This document shows positions 1 through 11,634 of a DNA stretch of 64,000 nucleotides, one piece after another. Every line of letters starts with the position of its first letter. The first letter of the stretch is position 1. The position numbers and the translations under genes are program-made. This stretch comes from Megamerina dolium. Its lineage: Eukaryota > Arthropoda > Insecta > Diptera > Megamerinidae. Below the pieces are notes generated by a model. The model worked only from the letters and a program-made list of their open reading frames with translations, was not told where the DNA came from and ran no database searches. The stretch covers positions 42,757,140-42,821,139 of the forward strand of contig OY978526.1 of NCBI GenBank assembly GCA_963854835.1, given 5' to 3'.

Positions 1-185
1 ATGAAAAAGCTTCTGAAAGAACTCTGTGACAAAGCTCAGAAAAAGTGATGTCACAAGTGTTCTGCTGTTCGGAACCGGCTAAAATAAGTAGGTCCCTTTT
101 AATACTGTCCAAATTTAAGACGCAAAACAGTAATGGAAGAGAAGCTCGGCCAATGAGCCCTTTGGGGCTTTAAGTGCCACATATT
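1..185 (+). mobile_element. tRNA-derived SINE, 3' part, cut by window start
   Basis: This is the distal two thirds of the SINE family whose complete copy lies at 29618-29957. It shares the blocks around 'gttcggaaccgg', 'ataagtaggtccctt' and 'ggaagagaagctcggcc', and ends in a TATTTATT-type tail. The tRNA-like head would lie before base 1. It has no coding capacity. Confidence 0.85.
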
Positions 186-1974
186 TATTTATTTTTAATG
201 TTATTATTGAAAACGAATAAAAAAACCTATACACACTGATATAAGGGTGAAGTTCATCTTCATTGAAAATTATTTTTAAAAAATTTAAAAATTCAATGAA
301 TAAGATTAAATGGAAATAATATTGAAAAGAAAAATTTTCCAGTCGGGATCTAAACCTGTGCACATTCTCATGGAATTTATAATCGAACTCAATTAATTTA
401 ATAGGGGCAAAATATAATAGAATAATTAACGAGAGGATGTTTTTTTTCTAAATGGGCCAATAAGAACATTTTTCTGTGGCTAAATTTATCGGCGGATAAA
501 ATTTATTACCAACCCCATTAATTTATACTAATCAACATTTTTTATTGTACCATACATATGTTACTTACTTCCTCTCTTTAATGCTTTATGGAGCTCCCCT
601 ACAAAATAAACTTTATAGTACATGAAAATTGACAAATAAATCCCTAATTGTGAAATAAATATCTCATTATCACCATCCTTTAGGCATGCTGCTTTGCGAA
701 TCTGATATTTTCATCAAATTGAAAGAACATCAATTTTGTGAGCAGCCTCTAATGAGCGGAGGTAGGATTCGGCTTCGTGGCATCTAAATATGTATAGAAA
801 TGCTTATCTGTGTCTATATCTGTAGATAACCTTCTTATGCTTGTGAAATTAACTTGTTGAAATTTGTGGTGAATTTGAAGAGGTACAAAAAGATGGGATG
901 GTTTATGCATTAACGCGATGGCTATGAATTAGATTTAAAATATCGGATTTTAGGACCAGTTTTGTACAAATTTATTTACAAAATGTGTATGATATGTTGG
1001 AATGTTGTTGTGGTCGGTTAACATCACTGAGGGTAACCAATGCATAATATGATATGTTACGATTCCAAAAAGGTCAAAGTGGCAACAACAGAAATGCCAC
1101 ATAAGCTGTACTCCTATTTGACGTTTACACTAGCCTGGTAACTAACTACCGAACTCGTGTTAGAGTCAAACAATGGTATTGGCTATTATTATAAATGAAT
1201 TAGATTCGTCATCGTTGAATGCTTTTAATTTGCATTCGACGTCCTTAAAAATATAACAGAATGTTTGCTGGAGTATTTAAAAGATGGTAAAAAAAAGTTT
1301 CAAAAAAATGTATTCATAAGAAATTCACACTAATCATATTGACCATAACATCATATAATTGCTGTCAATGTAAGAATTAATGCAAATGCAGCACTACATA
1401 TAAAATGTACTAATTTTAGGTTACATGTTAAATACGAATTAAAATTTTAAGTATTTCATTTCAAATGTAATTTTACTTATGATTTTTCAAATGTCATGAC
1501 TTTTGACTGAAAAAGCCAAACTTTAAACCACTGCAAAAAAAAATTGTAACGTATTGGAGCAAAATCGAATTGAGAATTTTTTACAGAGGGGAAATGCTGT
1601 CATTTGATATTAGTTGGGTTCACCCCCGAGAGGGTGTGTTACAATGTGTTATTAATTGCCATAAATAGCCCATATTTTAACTAATCAAAATAGATTTTTT
1701 ACAAATAAAACTTCAATTATTTCTAATAATAAATTCATTTGGTTTCTCTTTTCGGCTATAGGTGCAAAAATGCACCATTTGCTGTGTGTAGCACCAGAAC
1801 ACTTTGATTTTGATTCAAATATATATATATTTTCTCCATTTATTTTGTACCTACCAATTGGGTAATTAGCAATATTTGATAATTATTACAATTCAATTTG
1901 TAGAGGAAGCAACAATTACTTTACTTCTTTCTAAATTAATACTTTAAAATAATTTATAATACAAAAATATTTTC
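186..1974. other. AT-rich spacer, nothing recognised
   Basis: I see no open frame with a recognisable product. The last ~170 bases before 1975 may be the 3' untranslated tail of the minus-strand Jockey-type fragment that follows. Confidence 0.5.
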
Positions 1975-2245
1975 CTATCTTATAAATGATGATGCAAATC
2001 TTTTCAGTATGTGTGTTGTTCTTGTGTTGCTTCTCAGTTCACTCGCGAGTACATTTGGATGATGCTCTAGTCGTTTTAGGTAACTTCGGTTATATTTAAG
2101 TATTTCCTCTTGAACTGTTGGCATTTTTATATCATGATGTATCCTATAGTTTGTGACGTACCATGGTGCGTTTGTTATCGTTCGTAACACTTTGGACTGA
2201 AACCTTTGTATGATGGCAATGTTCGATTTTGAGGCTCTATATATA
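1975..2245 (-). pseudogene. Jockey-clade reverse transcriptase, C-terminal fragment
   Basis: Read on the minus strand, about 90 codons are open down to a TAG at 1975-1977. The product has the hallmarks of the extreme C-terminus of Jockey-type ORF2 proteins: 'IQRFQSKVLRTITNAPWYV', then 'YLKRLEHHPN'. These match the block after the thumb domain in 'mobile element jockey' polymerases. The fingers, palm and endonuclease are absent, so this is a 5'-truncated, dead-on-arrival copy. It is a different subfamily from the longer Jockey copy at 22905-24240, which has 'LRRLCRASWYISN' at the same position. Confidence 0.8.
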
Positions 2246-3404
2246 TACGTATATAACGTTGTAAGAAATTAGTTCATGGGTTTAGGAGTCGTTGAAAATG
2301 GATTTTAATACGAATTGCTTGAGTTTTATGTAGTCGCCACTTAGCAGAGGTGTTTATCTGAGCGTAAATAAAACATAAACCTATAAACATGAATGCATGA
2401 AAAATTCACTTGTTAAAACAATAGTTTACTTTATATGCACGATTCTGAAATTGGAATTTTATTTAAAAGCAAAAATGTGGTGAAAAAATTTTTTTATTTA
2501 AAATTTTTGTTAAACAAAAGTCAAACACTGCGACCTAAAGGACGTTTTGTGTCTACTATGTTACTTGTAGCTACATCGTTTGCTGCGTCAGACGAACTGC
2601 CAATGGCTATTCTTCTAGTACAGCTGAAACGTGACGTGACGACACTTTCCAAGTAAAGGTGACAAGTTTATAGTTAACTCTTTGGATAGACGCATTTTTG
2701 ATAATTATAATGATAATGAAGATCTGACAATTAGCCTGTGAACGATCTTAAATGAGCTTCTTTAAAGAATGCGGAATTGAAAATTGTGTTTCATCTGGTA
2801 ACTTCATTTTTGCTCCGGTCGGAATTCAAAATGTTTTCTGGCCAGATTTCAACGAATAAGAGAATGGAAGCCAATTGCTCTCCAAAACATGCGTTTAGGC
2901 GAATGTGATACGTATAGAGTAGAGGGCAATTTTTTTAATTGCAAAATTTCAATTCATTCTGATCAGTCAGTTTTTGCTCATAGCTTGATTTGGTTCAATT
3001 GAAGTTTTACATTATTTTTATATATGGAATATTTCCATAACATTGTTCAACACTTCAAAGGCAGTTTTTTAAACAAACACTGGAAAATTAGTATGCAAGT
3101 TACCGATTTTGTAACGTTTGTGCACAACATTTTCAGTCATTTCGTTAATAAGTAAACAGAATTGTCATAAAAAATGTAATTTAAAAAAAAAAATAAAAAT
3201 CTTAAAATATTTATGAAATATTATATATATAAATAATTTTATCCAGGATTTGTTTGTCATATTTGGAATTTACATCGCTTTATAATTTATTGCGGCTACA
3301 CTTTTATTTAATAATGTAATTCAAATAAAATTTTATTTTTTAAATAGAGTTAATAATTTCGTAATGAATTTATGATGTTTTGGCTTCGTTACGCGTTGAG
3401 CTGT
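2246..3404. other. AT-rich spacer, nothing recognised
   Basis: There is a 73-codon plus-strand frame at 2435-2656, but I see no family signature in it. The segment 2540-2655 is less AT-rich than its surroundings and I cannot assign it. The final ~70 bases are the likely 3' UTR of the minus-strand peptide gene, with a candidate AATAAA near 3331-3342. Confidence 0.4.
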
Positions 3405-3727
3405 TCATTTTCTAAACACATTCTTTAACACCTCATCAATATTTACTAGTGGTGGCTCGCTTTCTGAAGCCTTATTCTGATGGTTTCCTACACATTTATA
3501 CGAATAAGATAAGCAAGACTTTGAACAGCATTCCCAATGGTTTTGACACTAAATATGTACGTTAGTACGGAAGAATGAAGTTAAAATTATTACATTTCTT
3601 ATTAGTAGGTAGAGAGTGAAAGTAAACTTACATATCCACCCTTCGGAACACATTGTTTCTCTGCTCCATATGCCATCGCCAGACAACATACAACGACTAG
3701 TGCAAATAGAAAGCGATAGGAAGACAT
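3405..3727 (-). CDS. Secreted cysteine-knot-like peptide 1 (two exons)
   Basis: Exon 1 is 3632-3727 (32 codons from ATG) and exon 2 is 3405-3548 (47 codons plus TGA). They are joined by an 83-bp intron with a GTAAGT donor and a TTTAG acceptor, phase 0. The 79-residue product starts with a typical signal peptide (basic N-terminus, hydrophobic core to about residue 22, 'AYGA' before the mature part). The mature part has six cysteines spaced C-x6-C-x5-CC-x3-C-x6-C, the inhibitor cystine knot pattern, followed by an acidic, cysteine-free tail about ten residues longer than in the two paralogues. Such folds serve as extracellular signals, protease or channel ligands, defence peptides and venom components; the sequence does not say which. 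A TATA box lies upstream at 3780-3786. This is the most diverged member of a three-gene cluster (others at 7680 and 13078). Confidence 0.8.
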
Positions 3728-3779
3728 CTTAACTGTTAGAATATGCAAGAATGAGTGTGGATCATATTAGCGAAGGGCT

Positions 3780-3786
3780 CTTTATA
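3780..3786 (-). promoter_or_regulatory. TATA box of peptide gene 1
   Basis: TATAAAG on the minus strand lies about 55 bases before the ATG. This puts transcription start near 3750 and leaves a 5' UTR of roughly 25 bases, which is typical of compact secreted-peptide genes. Confidence 0.55.
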
Positions 3787-3789
3787 TTG

Positions 3790-4894
3790 TATTTATTTAT
3801 ACATATGATGACGTCTATTTGTCATTGATTTACTGTACTCGTATACCTTTACCTGAACTTTATTGTTCATAATTAAACAATAACTCACACGCACACGCAC
3901 ACACACACCCATACACAAGACAACTATGTATATAAGTATTCATACGTTTCTCTTTCGCCCCTCTTTTCCTCATCAGATCAGTTTGTTTTTTTTTTTTGTT
4001 TTTTGCTATCTTTTTAGTCTTTGTAATTTAAGTCAATTTTTAATTGAAATAGTGGTTTATAGAATTGATGAAAAATCAATGAGATACTTGTGATAATTGA
4101 CTTTAATTTCCTTTTATGTTTATTTAGTCTGCACGTTGTTGATTGGGAATATTTTTATAGAAATTTTGTTATATTATACTAGAAAATATGTCTACATGGA
4201 CTGTAGGTTAGTTAGTAGTTCGTTAGAAAAATTTGTTCCTAATCTATTAAATTATAAAAAAATCTGTTAAATTACTTCATTTGTGGGGGTTATTCGAGAA
4301 GGATCTCTTATTTTTGGACGAGATACAACATACGTTTGTTTATTTCAAAATTATTGAGCAATTAAAAAAAAACAATCAAAGTGTTATAATTTGTTGCAGC
4401 TTTCAGAAGAGAACATCTTACATTTTTACATCTTACATCTTTTATTTTTTCAATATATTGTCTAACAATCCCTATTTCTGTTATTAATAAAAGTGTCATA
4501 CATTTTTAGGCCGAACTACTGTGCATATTGTCTATTAGGAATTTTCATGTACACTAATTTTTTTGATAAAATAGCGTGCTATCTTTTTACATACTTATGA
4601 ACTGAACTTTTGGTTATCTGATCTACGTCTTATTTTTAAAAAAGCTTCAACCATATTTTGTTATTGGCAAATAATTGTATTCGAACACTTGCCACTATGT
4701 ATGTCAATTATACAGTTAATGTCCAATATAACGAATTGTATTGTTAATTGTGTATTGTTGATTCGTTAATTCGACCAACATTTTTATTTTTCTAAAAATA
4801 TTCCATTTTCATATACATATATGAATATTTACTATGATTGAAAATTTATTGAAATGCTAGTATACCTATGTCTAAGCTAAGCGTAGGTCATAGG
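3790..4894. other. AT-rich spacer with CA-rich repeat
   Basis: There is a (CA/CG)-type microsatellite at about 3888-3910 and several T runs. A 68-codon frame at 4281-4487 has no family signature. Confidence 0.4.
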
Positions 4895-5285
4895 TTTTTT
4901 TCGAACGGTATATACCTCTTGCAAGCAATTTGCAATTCTTCCGCCAGTAAAAATTTGCCGAGCTGTCTCACTGTCAGCTGGGAAACATCTTACGCTTTAC
5001 TCGAAGCTCGGTGGTTCCTGAGGGAATTGGGGTAGCCCACCTGCGGCATCACAATGGGTCTCCTTAGGCATTTCAAGCTGATCTAACAATTTCCCATGAT
5101 AAAGGTTCTAAAAGAGATCTGTGACAAAACTCAGAAAACATGATGCCATAAAGGTTCTGCCGTTCGGAACCGGGTAATATACACAGATCTCTTCGAATAC
5201 TCTTCAAACATTTAACACGCACAACAGTACTGGAAGAAAAGCTAAATCAAAGGACCCTTCGGAGCTCGAAATTAAATATACAGGC
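4895..5285 (+). mobile_element. Degenerate SINE copy
   Basis: This matches the SINE family in two blocks, 'ttcttccgccagtaaaaattt' (one base off) and then 'gttcggaaccgg' through 'cacgcacaacagtactgg'. They are separated by about 90 bases (around 5000-5090) not found in other copies. It is more diverged than the 29.6 kb copy, so it is probably older. Confidence 0.7.
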
Positions 5286-5329
5286 CCTTAGAAATAGTCA
5301 AAATAAAATCATTTTAAAATTATATGTGT

Positions 5330-5866
5330 GAATTAGTAACATCATTGTCCGAAATGTCATTTTAAATGTCCATTCACTTGCTGTCAAAATCAGTCAAAAC
5401 TTTTCAATTTGGTTGTGGGCATAATATTTGTTTTCACAATGGAAAATTTTGAGAAATGGCGTAAAACACAGCATTTGCGGGAAGTTTTATTAAGCTACTT
5501 TTTGTCGAAGAAAAGTGCTGCTGAAAGTTATGGTTTGCTTGTGGAATTGTGTGGCGACAATTCGCTATCCAATACACAGTGTAAGGAGTGGTTTGTGCGC
5601 TTCAAAAACGGCGATTTTGATATCAAAGTCAAATAACACTCTGGACAGCCGAAAAAATTTTAAGACGTGGATTTGAAGACATTACTCGACCAAGACCTGG
5701 CCGAACTATTACGGGGAGCTGTACCAACAACAATTGATGCAGTTAAAGAGAGCAATGATCGACAAACGGCTGGAATATGCGACCAGACACAAGTCGGCCA
5801 TTTTTCACCATGACAACGGACGGGTACACATTGCCTATAAAACGGTGTAAAAGAATCTTTTGGCAT
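5330..5866 (+). pseudogene. mariner transposase relic with internal deletion
   Basis: A frame from ATG 5439 encodes the N-terminal helix-turn-helix region of a mariner transposase, with 'KKSAAESYGLLVELCGDN' and 'CKEWFVRFKNGDFDIK'. It runs into a stop at 5634. 'HSGQPKKF' and 'LKTLLDQDL' follow in frame fragments. The sequence then jumps to the 'D-N-A-R-P' region ('catgacaac') near 5808, skipping the first catalytic Asp. The copy at 21500-22150 has the same jump, so the deletion probably predates spreading. It is non-functional as a transposase. Confidence 0.8.
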
Positions 5867-6561
5867 ACTGATTACGAAATTTTAATGCTTTTCGTAATAT
5901 ATTATAGAATCATCATAAAAAGTTTGTTATGTTGGACGTCCGCTGTACTAATTTTAAGTTGTTTATTCATATATTCGTATTTAATATCGTAGATATTTAT
6001 AGAAACAAAATTTGAAATATACCTAGGTAGGCAGGTATATACGTATTACGTTCCAATATGCAATAAAAGCGGTATATGAAGTATTCTTGGGTTGTCAATA
6101 ATAAAATTGGTAAAAAGTAACATAAAGCAAAAGATACTCGTAATAAGATTTTGAAAAATGTTGAATAATGTGCGGGGGCAAATGAAAAGAACACGTGCTA
6201 TTTAAATGTTTTAGTATCAGTTTGTTTAACATAGTTTCTTTTCCTTTGTTGTTGTTGTTATTTTTAAAAACAAAGCACTTGTTTTGATATTTACAATATT
6301 TTATTTATTTATCGTTATTTAGAGTCTACCATGCAAATACTACAAGCAATCGAAAATGTACTGACAAATTTTGTTGATTGGATGGGGTACTGTAAAGCCA
6401 GCCATGTCATTCATTTGTATTATGTTGTGTTTCATTCTTAAATGTAAAAGTCCAATCTTTCTAATAAACTCATGACTTTGAAAAACTATTCATTAGATTT
6501 TGTGATTATTCCATGCATTTCCAAAATTTTATTTCCCTGTTACCAAAATGTTTTTCTTGAA
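5867..6561. other. AT-rich spacer, nothing recognised
   Basis: I see no protein signature or repeat family. Short frames on both strands are low in complexity. Confidence 0.4.
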
Positions 6562-6689
6562 AATATGTTTTAAAATGCGAATAAATTCTAATACTCGGCT
6601 CATATACATTTCAATAGAAGAGAATTTATTAAACACAATATATAAACAGGTTACTGCAGAAACGGCAGAAATTACGTCACTTAGGATGA

Positions 6690-7105
6690 ATGTGAGAAAA
6701 TTACATCAGTATTTTCATATTCATAGAGGGCTCATTAATGGATGGCAGGGTGGGTGCTGGAATCTTCTCTAAAGAGTTGGGACTGGCATGCACTCTGAAT
6801 CTGGGAAGATACGTATCGTATGTGGATGAAGGGATACATTGGCATAGAACAAAATGAAGCTGCAGACGCCTATCGAGGGTTAGTGAATTGGGTATAGTTC
6901 TCAGTCTAGGAGGGATAACTCGAAGCTGATTTACTGTATTAATAAAATACCCTACAAAAACATGTTTGAAGTAATCCATGATGTTATTATGAAGAAGGAA
7001 GTAGAAGAATTCTGCAACCAACCAAGTACATACCACAGGATTTAAGGGACGAAAAGAGACCCAGACAAAAGTGGTCTGATTCGGCTAATCCCTTAATATG
7101 AACTT
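6690..7105 (+). pseudogene. Non-LTR retrotransposon RNase H remnant (unit A copy)
   Basis: This is the paralogue of 10770-11283 and is less well preserved. It has frame fragments for 'GAGIFSKELGLACTLNLGRY', an 'EQNEAADAYRGL' block resembling the 'NE-AD' end of retrotransposon RNase H domains, and a closing 'PRQKWSDSANPLI'. Stops and frameshifts interrupt it. It has a short insert ('...cataccacaggatttaagg...') that the unit B copy lacks. Confidence 0.45.
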
Positions 7106-7679
7106 TGTGAAAGCATACATAATCTCGCACATAATATCTGAAAATATTTCAGGAATATTATGTATGTGTTTTTACTGTTTAAGTCTCCAATTTTTGAAAT
7201 ACTTCTATAATTTATCCACATAGCATTGGATATAAGGAAATACGAATGCTTTTTGAAAATCAAATAGTACATTCCATCTATATAATCAAAATAAGTAGTA
7301 GAGAAGAGAAAGAATTAGAAGAGAATAATGAGAGGCTGTAAATTTTATAAACGTCAAAACCATATTTGGCTCGCCGTGCCATTAAATTAAGGAATTTCTA
7401 AATATTTATTTTTAAATACACAGGTGATATCCTTTTTATATAAAATTCGTTTAATTATTTTATGCTATCGTGGTAACATTTATTACAATGCTATGATATT
7501 TATTTACATACTTACTTGTTGAATATTTCCCAAATTGGAATTATACTTTAATTCATATATCTCAATGTATTAAAAAACTCCCGAAAAAGCTTTCGGATTA
7601 TGCAGGAAGAAGAAGACACAAATAACTTTTCATAGCAATTTATTTTTTAACAAACATATTTTCATTTTCAAAGTAGGTA

Positions 7680-8014
7680 TTAGTTCAGTGAATCGATTGC
7701 ATCGAGTTCAGTTGCACTTTTTTGATTTGGAAAGGGTCCCATACATTTGTTCGAATAAGTGAAACAATTTTTCGAACAGCAATCCCATTGAAATTTACAC
7801 TAATAAAATAGAAAAGAGAGCATACAATTTGTATAAGTAATCTTTTTTCTTGGCAACAAAATAGTTTATGTAACATAACTATATTATTAACTATACTAAT
7901 AGATATTCATGTACTTACATATACTCCATGAGGTGCACATTTTTTCTCCGCCCCATATGCTGCCATCAGGCAACATACCGCGATTAGTGCAAATAAAAAG
8001 CGATTGGGAGACAT
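7680..8014 (-). CDS. Secreted cysteine-knot-like peptide 2 (two exons)
   Basis: Exon 1 is 7919-8014 (32 codons) and exon 2 is 7680-7799 (39 codons plus TAA). The intron is 119 bp with a GTAAGT donor, a TTTATTAG acceptor and phase 0, at the same position as in the other two genes. The 71-residue product has a signal peptide ending near 'AAYGA' and six cysteines spaced C-x6-C-x5-CC-x3-C-x6-C. After the last cysteine come 'GPF' and an acidic tail ending 'IDSLN'. The start is the ATG that opens the signal peptide, and the upstream leader is short. AATAAA lies at 7639-7644, just past the stop. It sits in duplication unit A and is a close paralogue of the 13078 gene. It is probably functional, since the frame and splice sites are intact. 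The role is unknown. Confidence 0.82.
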
Positions 8015-8068
8015 CTCTACTGCTAGAACTTGCGAAGTTGTTTGCTGAAAATGATCGTGAAGGTACTC

Positions 8069-8076
8069 CTTTTATT
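8069..8076 (-). promoter_or_regulatory. TATA-like box of peptide gene 2
   Basis: AATAAAAG on the minus strand lies about 55 bases upstream of the ATG, the same spacing as in peptide gene 1. An initiator-like 'ATCATTTTC' follows about 30 bases downstream. It is conserved in unit B. Confidence 0.45.
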
Positions 8077-8134
8077 CTGAATTTGATTTATTTGTATCGA
8101 CGTCATTAAATGATATCACACATCACACTATGTA

Positions 8135-8342
8135 CAGTCAGGGACTAAAGTTTAAATACACCCCACAAATCTTAATTTTAACTCGTATAAAGCATTGCTG
8201 CGAAAATCTAAGTAAGCAGTTTTTTTGCAGTCTATCAGTAAGCAAACACAATAACAAAAAATTTGTATTTGTCGCATAGATAACTGTAAATTCATCAAAA
8301 ACTCAAAAAATACGCTGGACAAAAGTTTAAATACAATACAAG
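8135..8342. repeat. Left terminal inverted repeat with two direct repeats
   Basis: The outer transposase-site candidate is 8141-8160 and the inner one is 8316-8336, about 175 bases apart. The segment pairs imperfectly with 9558-9763. The outermost 29 bases match perfectly. Confidence 0.85.
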
Positions 8343-8478
8343 AAAACACGTGTTTTTGCAATTTCTTTGGAAAAGTACCGTTATATTTTTTTTGCTTTCT
8401 TCACTTATATTTACGCACGCATATTTATTCAGTATTATTAGTGATTTCATCGTTGTCGGTAGACTTGAAAGCAAAATA

Positions 8479-9503
8479 ATGGGCAAAGGAAAACAAATAG
8501 AGTCTGGTGTTAAAGATTTAATAATTAAACACTTTAAAGAAAGCAAATCCTACCGTGATATAGGAAAAATTTTGAATTTGTCCTGTGCAAGTGTGCAAAA
8601 CGTAATAAGAAAATATAAAACTTACAAAACAGTGGAAAATAGGCCCAGAACTGGTCGACCAAAAAAACTTTCTCGCCGAGATGTAAACCTTATCCTAAGA
8701 GAAGTGGCCAAAATCCAAAAAAAAGTGCGCCAAAGTTAGCCGGTAGTATTGCTGCGGTGTCAGGCAAACATGTTCACCCAAAAACCGTACAAAGAGCTTT
8801 AAGGTATAACCGCTATCGAAGCAGAGTTCCACGTAAAAAACCGCTTATTTCTGGAAAAAATAGACAACTTCGTCTGGATTTTGCAAACAAGTACAAGGAT
8901 ATGGATGAGGACTTTTGGCGAAGAGTCTTATTCACAGATGAATCTAAATTTAATATTTTTGGCAGCGATGGTCGCGCAAAAATTTGGCGCAAGCCCGGCA
9001 CAGCACTTCAAACCAAAAATTTAATACCAACCGTTAAACATGGGGGCGGTAGTGTGATGGTTTGGGGAGCAATTGCAGCAGCTGGCGTGGGACACTTGGC
9101 TTTTATCGATGAAATAATGGACAAACACATGTATAAAAGTATATTGGAACAAAATTTGCAGACTTCTGTGGATAGCTTGGGTCTGGGAAGAAGTTGGATA
9201 TTTCAACAAGACAACGACCCTAAGCATACCGCGCATTTGGTGAAGGACTGGTTGCTGTATTATGCTCCACGTCAGCTCTGTAGTCCTCCCCAATCACCGG
9301 ACTTAAACCCAATTGAACACGCTTGGGAATTATTGGACCGAAAAATCAATCGCGCAGCTTTAAAGAACAAAGAATCCCTTAAAGAGGCTCTGAAAAAGGC
9401 CTGGCCAGAAATCAGCACATCCGAAACAGAAAATTTGGTTCTGTCTATGCCACGTCGTCTGCAGGCAGTCATTGAAGCTCAAGGCGGACCTACCATATAT
9501 TAA
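8479..9503 (+). pseudogene. Tc1-like DD34E transposase, one frameshift
   Basis: I place the start at ATG 8479 ('MGKGKQIESGV'), because the earlier Met in the open frame lies in low-complexity leader. Residues 1-86 hold the paired-type DNA-binding domain, with helix-turn-helix 'SYRDIGKILNLSCASVQNV' and the GRPR-like 'TGRPKK' hook. The frame breaks near 8712-8716, where one A appears lost from a short A run. Reading on in the new frame gives 'NPKKSAPKLAGSI' and the full catalytic domain to TAA at 9501. The catalytic residues are the Asp of 'LFTDESKF', the Asp of 'FQQDNDPKHT' and the Glu of 'LNPIEHAWE', with 34 residues between the last two. Everything else looks intact, so the copy is young. 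Confidence 0.92.
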
Positions 9504-9557
9504 TTTAAGTTTAACGTTTTTTAATTAAACTAAAATCAGCTAAAGAAAGAAAATTTT

Positions 9558-9763
9558 GTATTGTATTTAAACTTTTGTCCCATGTATTTTTTTAGTTTTT
9601 GATGAATTTTAAGTTATCTATGAAAAAAAGTGAATTGTTTTGGTTTTCGATATTGGTCATTATTCAACTAAAAATAAACTGCATACTTACATTTGTGTTA
9701 AAATGCTTTATTTTTATTTAAAGCGATGTTTTATGGGTGTATTTAAACTTTAGTCCCTGACTG
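9558..9763. repeat. Right terminal inverted repeat with two direct repeats
   Basis: This is the partner of 8135-8342. The inner site is about 9562-9582 and the outer site about 9738-9757, both in inverted orientation to the left ones. Confidence 0.85.
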
Positions 9764-10055
9764 TATATGTTCTGTACTACGATTATCACGTATATCATTT
9801 TGTTTACTATAAAGTATATTACCGTATACATTTCATATGAACGAAAAAGAAACCGTCATTCCATATGAAACGTAAGAGGCAACCTACCTCACCCTTTCGG
9901 ATAATACAATACTTTAATGGCCGATCACATTCCACGTGCTTCGTAATAAATATTTCAATTAGAGGAAATTCCAAATTTTAAAACTCCTTATGGCACTTTT
10001 CCAAATTAGACAAGTTGTTTTTTGGAAAGCAGAAATATATAACGATATAACAAAA

Positions 10056-10110
10056 ATATTGAAAAAACTCTAAAAGGCAAATCTACAGCCTTTTAGAGTT
10101 TTTTCAATAT
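10056..10110. repeat. Perfect 23-bp stem hairpin, 9-nt loop
   Basis: Arms 10056-10078 and 10088-10110 are exact reverse complements around the loop AAATCTACA. The matching place in unit B (about 13798-13835) has only one arm, then 'cgtagattt', which is nearly the reverse complement of the loop. That suggests a template-switch inversion in one lineage. It could serve as a structured RNA or stall site, but nothing shows function. Confidence 0.85.
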
Positions 10111-10159
10111 AAATTTCATGACCATACTTTTGCTCAAATTATTGATAATAATTAATTGA

Positions 10160-10660
<501 letters not shown>

Positions 10661-10769
10661 TTAAAATGCGAATAAATTCTAATACTCGGTTCATAAACAT
10701 TTCAACAGAAGAGAATTGATTAAACACAATATATAAACAGGTTACTGCAGAAACGGCAGAAATTGCGAC

Positions 10770-11283
10770 ACTTAGTATGAATGTGCGAAAATGACATCAG
10801 TATTTTCATAGATGGCTCATTAATGGCTGGCAGAGCGGGTGCTGGAATCTTCCCTAAAGAGTTGGGACTGGCATGCACTCTGAATCTGGGAAGATACGTA
10901 TCGGTCTATAAATGCTTGGTTTAATGCATGCGCTAAGAAAATCTTGCTAGCACTAGATAGTCTGGTCAGGCGACTGCAACCTACGGTATCTTCTAAGTTG
11001 GAGTTCGAATGTGTTCATAAACTTAACGGGTGTGCTCGTAGTAATGCGAGCACACCCAGAACAAAATGAAGCTGCAGACGCCTATCAAGGGTTAGTGAAT
11101 TGGGATAGTCCTCAGTCTAGGAGGGTTAACTCGAAGCTGGTTGACTGTATTAATAAAATACCTTACAAAAACATGCTTGAAGTAATCCGTGATGTTATTA
11201 TGAAGAAGGAAGTAGAAGAATTCTGCAACCAACCAAACAGACCCAGACAAAAGTGGTCTGATTCGGCTAATCCCTTAATATGA
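10770..11283 (+). pseudogene. Non-LTR retrotransposon RNase H remnant (unit B copy)
   Basis: One frame reads 'IFIDGSLMAGRAGAGIF', resembling the 'TDGS' start of RNase H domains, followed by 'KELGLACTLNLGRYVSV'. The usual 'FQAE' is replaced. A later frame (11011-11283) gives 'HPEQNEAADAYQG', resembling the 'NE-AD' end, and closes with 'PRQKWSDSANPLI'. Shifts between the blocks show decay. The clade is uncertain (I, R1, LOA and Jockey types all carry RNase H). A cellular origin of the C-terminal block cannot be excluded. Confidence 0.5.
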
Positions 11284-11634
11284 ACTTTGTGAAAGCATAC
11301 ATAATCTCGCACATAATATCTGAAAATATTTCAACATTTTCTGTTTTTCATTTTAAACTCAAATTTTTGAAATATCACTATAATTTATCCACATAGCATT
11401 GGATATAATGAAATACAAATGCTTTTTGAAAATCAAATAGTACTTTCCATCGATATAATCAAAATAATTAGTAGAGAGGCGAAAGAATTAGAATAGAATG
11501 ATGAGAGGATGTAAATTTTATGAACGTCAGGACCATATTTTGCTGTTCAAAGTGCAACTTTGACGTCGTTGTTCCATTAAATGTTAAGGAATTTCTAAAT
11601 TTTTATTTTTTTATTACACAGGCGACATCCTTTT

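Larger units (their letters stand above)
8135..9763 (+). mobile_element. Tc1-like DNA transposon, nearly intact (1,629 bp)
   Basis: The element begins CAGTCAGGGACTAAAG, ends with its reverse complement, and is flanked by the TA target duplication (8133-8134 and 9764-9765). The terminal repeats are about 205 bases long and imperfect. Each carries an outer and an inner copy of 'GGAC(T/A)AAAGTTTAAATACA', an IR/DR layout as in Sleeping Beauty, Minos and the Drosophila S and Paris elements. It encodes one DD34E transposase, broken by a single lost base. Unit B (around 13545) preserves the empty TA site, so the insertion came after the duplication. Confidence 0.95.

Noticed and set aside
7685..7876. 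Minus-strand 63-codon frame
   Set aside because: It runs through the intron and reads exon 2 of peptide gene 2 in the wrong frame.
7909..8109. Plus-strand 66-codon frame (and its twin at 13321-13521)
   Set aside because: It lies antisense to the signal exon and promoter of the cysteine-knot genes, whose splice sites and signal peptide are on the minus strand.
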